From the NCBI RefSeq assembly GCF_003590095.1, contig NC_039492.1, forward strand, positions 6,634,001 through 6,698,000: 64,000 nt of DNA. Reading direction: 5' to 3'. Shown here piece after piece: positions 27,301 through 39,300 of this stretch (within the stretch, counting starts at the first letter, position 1; each line of letters opens with the position of its first letter). The position numbers and the translations under genes are program-made. The notes below the pieces were generated by a model. That model searched no databases and had not been told where the DNA came from. It saw nothing but the letters and a program-made list of their open reading frames with translations. Origin of the DNA: Trichoplusia ni. Its lineage: Eukaryota > Arthropoda > Insecta > Lepidoptera > Noctuidae.

Positions 27301-30300
27301 ATATTGCCGAACGTATTCAAGCGAAAATCTGCTCTATGTATTCAAATTTAAATTGTCCGAGGGCTTAAAATTAAAGTATTATTTTACCGGTATCTTAACC
27401 AGCTTAGTAAAATACTGGCTCTGTGATTTTAACGTTGAGAGTTCCTTAAATACTGCTTACATTCCATACCGAAATATTGTACATAACCAATTCTATTAAG
27501 ATTAAGATACTCCTTACCGTAAGTGCGACGTCTCAGCTCGTTACCAGAGCTGCATAATTACAAAGAGAGTGTTTGTTTCGTAATAACAACACCTCCACCA
27601 CATGTTACGTCTGTAATTGGCTTTCGCGGTTTAAGCTAACAAATACAGTCAGTACAGTACAGTTTGTACGGAACCTTTTATTAAGATTTAAGCAGTCCCG
27701 TAACTTGAAATTTATCGCCAGCAGTACTTTTTAACGTGATTCTTTCTTATGCATTTTCCGAACTCACACCACGATACCTTCAAACTTTCTCACCACAATC
27801 ACCCCCTCCACAAAAAGCTCAATTATTTTAACCTATTCGATCAGGGATATGATAAATTGCTAAGGTCTGTTAAGAACTTGACGACGTACATTTTTTAATT
27901 TATGGGTCTATACACGGTGATTTTTTAGTCGTCTTACAAAAGTAGCCTAGTTCATGTATCCGACGTAAAATACCCCTAGGCGCGATTATTATTTTTTTAT
28001 CATCAACTAAGATAATAAGTACGAAGAAACATTAAACAAGAGAAATCTAAAATATACTCTTAAAAATGATAAAAACGCCGCCGCCCGCGCCCCTCACCAT
28101 TGTTACAAGGCTCGGACCGCGCTCGCAAACGAGCTGTGTTTCTAACAAACTAAGAATTGCATCATAATATTGAATAAATATTGCATTTTAAATTTATTCA
28201 AATCTCATAAATACCTATTTTATTATCATGAACGTGTTATTATAACGTCATTGGATACATGAACTGGGCTGCTTTTGTAAGACGACTAAAAATCATGGTG
28301 TATACTGCAAATCTTAAAATCAAAATTCTAAAAATAAACGCGCATTCATACCAGAAACATAAACAAATTAAAGCCAATTGAATGAAACAGCGACAGTAAT
28401 GGTAATAAATTATGAATTAGAGGTTTGCATATTAAAATATTTAATTCTTCTTTTGTAAGATTTTGCTCATGTTACGAGGCTATATAAATAGCGTCTAAGA
28501 AAAATAGCTATCAAAAATACGTACAGCAATCGACTTGTCATATGCTTTTGTCCCTCGTATGACACTCAAATATATTCAGCAGAATTTAAATGAAATTCAT
28601 AACAGCAAACAACGCAATCCCATGACCGCATACTTACAATGCGATGCAGCTCAAGCATGAAGCACATACTGAAGACGCCAGCTCCACATTAATTAATTCC
28701 CGCGTTTAATGTTAACCTTCGTTTCGTTTAACCTCAATCAAACACAATAATTTCGTTCGAGTTTCTCATGATGCGATTTAATTTTAGAGATTCCTCAACC
28801 ACAATCAAGGAAATTATTTAATGATTTGTTTGTTGGCAACACGCATTGTGTTCCTTGTGCAAATAAGATGGATTTTATTGATCCTTTTTTTTATGTTTTT
28901 GATAGTCCAGGCATAGGATGTTTATTTATTTATGTTGACTGCACGGAGAACTGTGTAGGTCACTATATCACGGATAGCTCGAAATAAAAATACCATTAGA
29001 TACAGCGGGAATTATAACTAAAATATGTTTTTTTCATACACTAAGGCTGCTTCTACCTTTCGTACCATAAAAGAACATTTACTAATAAGTAAATTTTACA
29101 GATGAAGTTTAAGCAACGATAGTTACGGTAATACATTTCTTGGGTACCTAGATAAAAAAATAATTTTAGACTGGGTGCCCACAAATTTATTTGTCACCCA
29201 ACCGATTTGTTTACCCTTAATCCTTTTGTACGGAAGCCTAAGTTTAAACACTAGCGACTTAACGCACAGAACTATGACTACAAGACCAATGCTGGAGTAC
29301 AGCGGTCTTTGTACGCTGACAGCCTAATGAGCGTGTGTTTTTTCAGCCGGTGTCGCCATCATGGTGTGCGCGGGCACGGCGGCCACGCGGTGGGCGCGCC
29401 GCGACTGGCCGCTCGCCGACAACCCCGTGTGGGAGGTCTACAAGTTGCTCTGGAGGATCTTCGAGCCCATGTTATTCACCCTCAGCGGGTATTTCCTGAA
29501 TGTACATATCCCTTTTATCAATTATCTCTTTAAAAATATTGCTACGTACACTGTAAATATCCAGTAACACCCTGAAAAAAATAGGTGATATTCTGTAGCG
29601 TAACCAAAAGTACCATTGCATACTTCACAATATTCATATCCGCATTGCATCAATTATTTAAGCTTATAAAGTGTTTAAATTTTATTATTTTAATCCTTCT
29701 TTCTGAACAATAATTTATCCTACTCATAATTCGATTACCATGGAAATTGCTATGAGTATAAAATAAAATGAATGATCGTTCGTAGAACCGAAAGGATTTA
29801 CCGACAAACTGACTGGCAGCCTTGATTGGCAGTAATAATAATCCCGGGAATAACTTAACTTGTTTTATTTTGTTCGACGGATGCTAAATAAAACAAAAGT
29901 CGTGGACCAATGCCCGTGTGGAAGCCTGCTTGTATTATTGAATAAAGAGTTTCACTTTGATGTACTTTAATGGACAGACTTTGATGTTCATAGATAGAAC
30001 TTTTAGAACCCCGGGCTGTTTTATTTAAGTCACCGAAGTATAATTCAGAATAACAAACGCTTGGTATTTGAAATAGATAGACCGAGTTCAAAATAAAAGG
30101 ACACAAAGGCAAATTGCTGTCACAAATGAACAGTCTTCTGCTTATTTAAATTTGATATGTCAATAACAAGGCTCTCGTTTCATAGTTTCTTAGTGTTCAA
30201 AATTTTGCCTACTTATTTTCGTCCAAAATAAAATTTCTTTTTGATTTTTAACAATTTACTGAAGTCAAACTATTTCTAGATCTCGCAACTAAGTGTGAAG

Positions 30301-33300
30301 GAGCTGTGCTTGATCCTGGGCTGCATTTCCGCGGCGCTAGTGCTGCGGCTCCTGACAGCCTTCCTAGTCGCACTCGCTAACGAGCTGTCGATCAAGGAAA
30401 GTCTTTTTGTTGCCGTCACTTGGATACCTAAAGCTATTGTCGAGGTAAGAAACTTTTACTTTATATGAAGTTCAAAGGATTTAAGTTTAACTAAGACGAA
30501 CTAAACAACTAACTTGACGGAGTAATTAACAAGAAACAGTCAAACCCAATTTACGTAGTTTTGTTCGACATTGTATCAAATATAAGATAGTATCATTAGG
30601 GTACTAGTTATTTTGTAATGAATAAGTGAACTATAACATTAAGTTTTGAAATTTGAAGTACCGATTGCGTTATTAAACTTCTTTTTTTTATTTTTGCTCG
30701 ATTTTCGAATTTGTTTTGTTTTTTCTTTAATATTTTTCCGGCCCATTCGTCTTTCAAATATAATTTATGCAATAAAGTTCTAATCACATTATCCTTACTC
30801 ATATTTGCTGTGATCAGATGCATTTAATACCACAGTAACAGGTTTTACGAGGCTGGTAACCCACAGCAGTAGGCCAAGACCGTACAAGTACTTTTTAATT
30901 ACCCTTCAGACACAATACTCAATTTTAAATGCTATAAGGAATTAATTTCTACGTTAATATGAAGACTTAAAGACTTATAAGACTTTCGCCGCCGTTTTGC
31001 CTGTATGCATGCAGACAGACAAACCGACAACTTAAACCTTTATTAGTACGGATGTATGGTATTTGTCCCTGTGTCCGGTTTATGACAATTTCGTTTTATA
31101 TTTATTTTGGTCAAGCAAAATTTAAAAAATAAACCTTATCCACGGTAAAACGTAATAAACTTTATTTTAGTTCCTTCGAGTCGCTATAAAGCGGGAAGAT
31201 CGTTTTATATTTCGATTATGTGTATTGTGAGTGTAATTTATATCATCGTGTAGCCCAATCGTAATAGAAATAGCTTAGAGGAAAGTTATTTTATTTACTG
31301 AAGACATTTTTATAGAGCACTTTCATTCAGGGATAAGTCATAAATAAGTCTAAAACGACCACCAGTTCAGATGAATTTTATTTTTTTAATACTTTGATTA
31401 TCTTAAAAATTATAATAATATGAATTTATTTTAAAAACACAATCAATGCAAGTCCTGACTTTAATAGGAAATGTTCTCTCAACTTTCAACTGAATAACGA
31501 TACATACGAATACTTCGTGAGATACGGCCGAGTTACAGATGGACGGATAGTTACGACATAGATATATGGACAGCAGAGCCTTAGTGACATAGTTTCTAAA
31601 ACCGATGTATTGAATCAGTTGAAAATTACAAAACCCGATTAAGTTTAGTATTTATTAGCTTTGTTTCAATTTCGTTCTATTATTTGTACGAAACACAATT
31701 ATAAATTCAATTTAACTAAATGGCAATAGATTTTAGGACGTTGCTCTACAATGCGAAATTAAATGAAACGCATCAATTATGTATTGTACAGCGGCATTAC
31801 ATTCAATTAGAAGATAATATTCCGATAGTTTGTTTAGCAAATTAATTTCATAGATCATTATCCTAGGTCCAACTATGTTGTAGTCGGCTTCCATCTAACC
31901 AGATGCAGTTAACTACCAGTGTTTTACAAGGAGCAACTGCCTGTCTGACCTCCTCCCCTCAGTTACTATGGTAACACGATACTTACCCTTCCTTAGTCAG
32001 ACTGATTGTCGGACTTTCTACCTTCTGACTACCTGTTACGACTGTCAAAGGTAATGTAAATAATAATCGGGACCCACTACGTGCCTTCCGAAAAGAGGAT
32101 CAACTCGCTACAACATAATATAGTCACCCATCCACGGAACGACCGTAACAAGTGTAACTTAACCTGTGATCGATCAACTTGTACGGTTGTTGTTTAGCCA
32201 CTATCTCCTTTTCAATAGACAATTAAATGAAGAAAAAAAAATATTTCAAACGAATTGTCTAAAAGGATTTAATCATAGATATACCGTTATTAATGAGGCC
32301 ACTCGATCTTAATCCATCATCACGGGGACCTTGGGATCGGCTCTGTCAACTTCCTGTTTTCTGTCATATGATCTGATACATACCACTAGATACATGTGAC
32401 CATTAGACATTTTCTTAATTACTTACTTCGTAAATAAAAATGAAAGGAGACGAATTTAATTCTTCATTTTTTTAGAATGTTATCGTACGGCAACTTGTTT
32501 GTTCATTCTAGTACACACTAGTGTTTACTAAGATCTAAAACGTATCCACTCTATGTAATGTTAATTATTTGTCTTTGATAAAAAATCGGTGAAGTAAGAG
32601 TCGGAAACATAACATGGAAGGTTCCGTACAAATAGCCTAAAAATATTTTTTTTATTTAATTATATCTGTTATAAAGACAGAAATAGGTCATTGTTAAAAA
32701 TGTTTCCACTGTTTTTCAATACCCAAGTTTCACAAGGTAGCCGGTATCTCATTAAGGTAAAAACGTAATAAAACTACAGGTGATAGACGGGTGGACAGAC
32801 AGTTAGGCCTGAGCATTAGGGTTCTATTTTTAATCTCTTGTTTACAGATCCCTTATGATTGTGTTTCGTTTTGTAAATGCATAAACTTAACAAAATAAGA
32901 AAGGAAAACAAAACAACATCTAGAAAAACATATTCCAGGAGTAAAGAACTAAAACATATTTTAAACCCCAAGTTTTATATTTTGTAATAACAACAGAATT
33001 GTCTATTTTCTGTCTCGAATGATAGCTCTTTGTTACGCTTTATGTGGACACATATCCAGCGAGCTTCGGCACAAATACATAAAACTGGCCAAACGTCCCG
33101 TACGAGTAAGCGAAAACCGCAAACGCCATTCATAAAACTACCGATCACTTGATTGCCCAATTAGTCATAAAGACAGGAATGCGTTGTAATATACTGTGTG
33201 AACAGTGCGGACTAGCCGTGAGCACCCACAACCATCCCACATTGGGCTTGATACTTCTACCAACCATAACTTTTAAGTGATCTCTCCATTAACGAATGAA

Positions 33301-36300
33301 GGAGACCGGGAGTCGACCGAAAGACTCCAGTTTAATTCACTTTCACTTTGAGTCTTCTCACCACCAGTCTTAGTAATTTCAAGCTTGTGTACATCAAAGC
33401 CTTCTTGAATATAGACTTGAACTCTTTGTAAAGTGAAGAATAATTAAAATTCACAGGAACTTGCCTTAACGGAGCTCACAATTCATGTGTTGATAGCTTT
33501 ATGCAAAAAGGTCTAATTACTTACCTTTGAAGTTAACTCGTTGTAGTTTAAGCGATTATGCATCGAGTTTCAACTAGTTGGTAACCTCAAATAGCTTTAA
33601 AAGTCATAGAATCAAAATCGTAAAAAAACAATGAACACAAAGATTTTTATAATGATCACTCATTATAAAAATCTCACTATCTATATGCCTCTATATAATT
33701 GCCACAAAGACACTAATAAAAATTAATTTGCTTAATAAATAACACTCAATTATAAACCAATCCATATTTTATCGACAGATATGGAAAAGTTATTAAACAC
33801 TTAGTTGGTCTTTATCGGTAAAATTTATTTTACTTTTGAATTTCTCGGTATCTTCTAGTCTGCTTCGCCGTCTGAAGTTTGGTATCTCGTATTTGCTTAG
33901 GTAAATTTTAATTAACATCGAACATTAGTACCCCGTTTCCACTCATAAACTTGATAACGTTAACGACAAATAAACTAAGTTTATCCCTTGCTCGAGTGTC
34001 GTAACTAAAAGTCTCCCAAACGAGTTGCACTAAGAAACTATGATTACAGTTTGCACCAAATAAAGAAGTTCGGATTGCCTGCAGATACACGAGAACTCTT
34101 ATCTTTCCTTAACACAACCACAAAGCTAAAATAAAAATAAAACCCAAGCTTTTTGCTCAAAATAATAATTTTACGAAACCTTTTGTTTCGTTTCGATAAC
34201 TGTCAAAAATTGTTAAACGTCAAACTCCATAGCAAGATAAAGTCATCAACTGGAAACGCTGACGACTATTGTTTTAAAAAATGTACTAGCTATTCAGATA
34301 ACATTGATGGCTGGCGAAAGCTTCGTAAGACTATAAGTAAGTTAAAAGTAAAAATATAAATTTAGGTATCGTCTTTTGTTTCTGGACACTTTTGTTTATC
34401 GATGCTGTCGTACCGATACACAAAGAACAGCCGACTGTAAATCTTCCTTAAGATGTAACAAGCGCCTCATGGGAATGTTATCGGGAACTGTGCTTGAAAA
34501 CTGCGACAAGTGACCACTTGTCTCGTGAGCATCCCTTATATTTATTCCGTTTCAAGTGAATATTCTGATACAATATGAGTTTGAGAGAAATAAAGCTAAA
34601 GAAACATAAGAAAATAGGAAATTGTTACGTTTTTGTAGCACTTCTTTTAGTCTCATATGCGTGCAATATAGGTAATATTGGAACGATGTATGTACAACTA
34701 TGGACAAACAAATTAAGGCCTCATTTTCAATGTAAGACATACTTCAATCATTGAAAGCACGAGAAAAGTAGTATATTATTTATGTCCCAAAACACATAAT
34801 AATTAGAAAAAAAAAAAACAAACAAATTGTTGACCTAGAATATAAGTACTAGTACCTACTTAAGGCCAAAATAATTGCTTAGTTCTTATACAACAATAAA
34901 TAATATAGAGTATTATCAGGTTCATTTCATATTAATTGACCAAACAATACCATCGACAAGAAGCTTACCATTCTTACCAAGCTACATTGTATGAAGACCC
35001 GAACCGATTAATCTACGTATTATCATTGAGGTATTATATTTCCGGCTTTGTAATACAAAAGCAATCCTCTCCACAATACAGAACAGTTTAAGAAGTCTGA
35101 AAGACAATGTAAGTATTTGACTTATAATTTGCTAGCGATTAAAGTTTGTGTTATAGTGACTCTCTTTAGCTGTTTAGCCCATTTAGTGAATTGTCTTTTT
35201 TGCAAACTCAAGTGTTGTAGAATTGTCACTTTTCTAGAAGAACTGATTTCTATCTCTCGATCAACGACCTTACTCTTGATCTTGTCTAAGCGACTGGTGT
35301 GTTGAGGCATTAGTTTAAGCCTTGAATCGTATTTGCGACATCATCTTTCTTTCTGCTGAAAAAAAAACGTATTTAACTACAGGTGATTAAAACTGAACGG
35401 TTTTATTACAGTTGGGCTTTGCATATCTTTTATTTAAGGTGATAGAATGGTAGGTTACCTATTCAATGCTCAGTTTTAGCATCATTCCATCAGCCATTGC
35501 AGTAAATACCTACGTGATACTTTACAGTAACATATCAACGGTAGTCTTGTTATAGGATTAGACAGCTATAAGATTTTATGCAACCTCACACACACCTATA
35601 AAATACATTTAGTAAGTAACTGCGCAATTTATGTAGGTACCTTAAGGGCCTAACCACGGGGCAACAAATGGCTGTAGGTGAAAGCCACTAACCAACTAAC
35701 TGACTTATAACCTTATCTCACTAACCTTAAACCGTTGAACTTGACAGTATTATGCGCCATTACAAACGCGTGTTGTAGATACAAACATGATTTAAAACGA
35801 TTGTATATGAAGTAGGAGGGTATAAGTTTGCTCACTATCTCTAAACAATTGTACCGATTACGATAGTAAACTGTACTTAGTACGCACCTGAAAAGACACA
35901 ATCAAATAGACTAGTCTATAGTACAGAGGATTAACTAACTGATGTCACGAATGATAAATATACTTCTAATTCTTCTTTAATTTATATCTATGGTAGTATT
36001 TTATGGCCAGTATTAAATTTCAGAACATATTTTCATAGGAAAAAAACTCTGAATATTATATATATATACTTACATACCTTCCCTTCGATTAATACGAAGA
36101 CTTGCAAACATTTTACACTTAATAAATATTAATTCATTATTTCATTGTTTTAGACAAAAAAGCAGGGACCGGCCGGATACTCATTGAAAGGGTTTTTTTA
36201 AGCGCTTCAAGAAAAAACCCTATGACATATGTTACACCTTCGAACGGATTACTGGAACCCTGTTCCGAACAGGTTACCCTTTACTACCCTGTAACACTGT

Positions 36301-39300
36301 AACAGGGTAACCCACTCCAATCTAAGACAATGCAATATGCACTCTTTATCATAGACATTAGTTTGAAAATAGTATAACCACGAGCGCACGTGACATCTTA
36401 CCGCCCAGCGACGCCATTGTTGCATTTACCGAGCGACTTGTAAACATGGAATAAAAATCATTGTGGATATGATCTTACAGTTTAATTTTGCTTGTCGCAC
36501 TTTTCAAACGTTGTGATATATATTTTTCGTGTCTATACTTGTAGACCAGGGTCGATAATTTTTAAAACCAAAAAAAAAATAGTAGGATGAAACCCATTAG
36601 AAAAGGAGGGGAATATTATAAAAATGAAAAGAAAAATAATTTACGGGTGATCTGAGGTCGGGAAGGGGGTGGGAGTGATGTTTCAAGAGTAAAAAACGGT
36701 TTTTATCGATTTCCGGCAAAACTAAAATTCGTATCGAAAAAAGTCAAATGGCAAAGTTCTAAAAGAAAAAGATCTAAAACTTTTGTGTTTACATTTTTTT
36801 CACATAACCTCAAAATTTATGTGAAAAATCTAAAAAACCAAGATTGTGGTTTTTTATTTTTATCTTTTACAAAAATTTATTTTTGTAACGAAATTTGGTG
36901 AAAACTTACTTTTTTGTGTCCCAAATACGCTGTAATTTATTTGATTAAAAATATTTATTTTTTTACCTTATTTTGAATTAATATAAAAAAAACACTCTAA
37001 TTTTCAATCGAAAATTCACCCGTCAAATCTTCTCAGAAAATGCAAAAAATGAAAAAAAAACATGTATTCGATTTTTTTTTAAATTATTATAAATAATTTC
37101 ATCTAAAAAATTTGATCTCATTTTGTGTTCAATAGACCAATAATCGAGGAAGGTTTTAGGCTAGGTATATAAAATTACGCTGCAACTAATAGGAGCGAAG
37201 ATTTAATGGAAAATGTGGCAAATACGGGGAAAAATATTAATCTTCGAGGGCTTTCGTTCAAAAATTCCTAACTTATATCTTCTAACCACGCGGACGAAGT
37301 CGCGGGCAACAGCTAGTTACCTATATGACGTTTCGCGCGTAGGTAGTTTGTCCGAGAGGCGCGAGTCGCTCCGCGACGCGTCGGCGATAGAAGAAAATCA
37401 GCTGTAGTCTTAGTAAAATAGCAATGAGGGGCCGCTAGGGTGCAAGTATGCAGCTCAAGTTTAGTGGGTAATTCAGGGTAACACGAATAAAAGCCTTTCG
37501 TGAAGGTAACCACTTCAAAGGGTTAAGTTATTGAAGGGGTTAACCCCTTCACGTGGTTACCATAATGAAGGTGTTAACCATTTCGCTGGGTTTCGAGGAT
37601 GTAACTCGAACAAAAGGTAACACTGCGATATGAGTTACCCCGTGTACGGGTTACCCTGTCAAACGGCTTAACTCTAAAGTGGGGTTGTCCGGTCCCTGCA
37701 AAAAAGCGCAACAATTATATCTTTGTTTACGGGATCTACGTTCAAATGTTTTTTTTTGTCAGAATATCGTTTTACGTCATGACTATGTTATGTCAAATTT
37801 GATATCGTTAATAACGTTTTTACGGATGTCCGTTATATAAAATTGACGATATAAATTGGATGAAACGATAACCGCGTAGTAATCGAATCCCTTTCCAACA
37901 ATAAATGTTTTTATTTTATTCCGCTCTTAATTCTTTTGTGGCCTACATATGGACTCATTTAGGTAACGTGGCTTTCTCAATTGTAGCACCTGGAAGAGTT
38001 AAGTTAATTTTTTGGTATTCTTTTTTTTTAATTTACAATTAACGGTGCCATATTGCTCTTTGAATATATAAGAAAATAATACATATACACTTATCCTTAT
38101 ATCATTTTTGAAAATAACTCTTTGTTTGTTTCTTTGATGATATTAATAGACATGTACGCAATAGTAGATATTTAACAAAAAAAGCTGTCTATTGTTCTCA
38201 ATACAAACGGTTTACGTTCGTACTATATTGATTGACAATTTTTTGCACTATTCATACAGTATTTCACACTATCGTATCCGTAAAAATCTATTCATGTGAA
38301 CCAACTTTATGATACGACCACAGATATTAATTCAGACTACAGTGAGTTACACCTTGGAATACGAGCTGTTCGTGTAATATTCGAAAATGACATTTGACTC
38401 TCCTCGTTAGCTTTGACGTGGCCGAGCCGAGTCGATAACTTGATAGGTGGCTAATTGATTTAACGGAATCCGAAGTAAACTACACGCTGCAGGAAGACTA
38501 GAAGCGTCTTGGACAAAGCATATTCTGTGGTTTGCCTGACCCAACACTTAATTGTCCTTTAGGGTTTAATGGACCGATAGCCAGCCCGACTAAATTAACC
38601 GGAACATATGCCCACATCGTAATGGAATGTAGTTTGTAATTGCTTGAGTGTAACCTCGTAGGTTTATTGATTGATTTGTTCGGGAATTAATGAGTCAATT
38701 AAAATGTTTAACATCTATGGATTAGTTGGTACCAAATGCTGATTAATTAAATTTTTCTCAATCTCAATCCTTCTCAATATGGAAAGAATCCTTTACCCAT
38801 CTGTGGGACATTGACAGGAAAAAAATACTCTTATTTTATTTTGATGCTAAGTTATTTTCCTACTTTTCAGACGGTTCTGGTGAGGGTGGCGATGGACTCT
38901 CTGTGGGAGGACGCGAGCGCGACGGACAAGCGGATAGCAGCACAGCACGCCAACATTATCGTTATCGCTGTCCTGATAACGTCTACATTGGGCTCCGTGC
39001 TGACGACGGTGCTCGGCCCTGTCTTACTGTCACAAGACTCTAGGGTCGCTCCAGAAGGTACTACATATATAAATCCAAAAGAATGTCCCAAAAAACAAAT
39101 GCTGGAGATAAAATTCCTGACATTGAGAAAATATAAGCTATCTCCGAAATTTTATTTATTTAAAGCAACATCTAAAATATCAACAGGAAACAAAAGAAGA
39201 TCGATTAAAATCTGTATTAATATGTATGTAGATAACATGAACAGTCTTAAAGCATTGGTATTTTTATGCACGATCGCGGTAATAACCTTACCGATTTCTT

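Larger units (their letters stand above)
21830..29346 (+). other. Gene 1 intron 7
   Basis: 7.5 kb. Contains repeat fragments (23228-23325, 26262-26465), a 17-bp hairpin (24742-24782), an unexplained 153-codon open frame (26805-27266) and a MITE (27911-28302). No exon of gene 1 is missing here: exon 7 joins exon 8 in phase. Confidence 0.7.
30445..38870 (+). other. Gene 1 intron 9
   Basis: 8.4 kb. Contains a 5S-SINE (31872-32165), two fragments of a dispersed repeat (31495-31615, 32600-32845), a hairpin (33641-33674) and a hAT-like element (36163-37698). The rest is AT-rich spacer. Confidence 0.7.
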
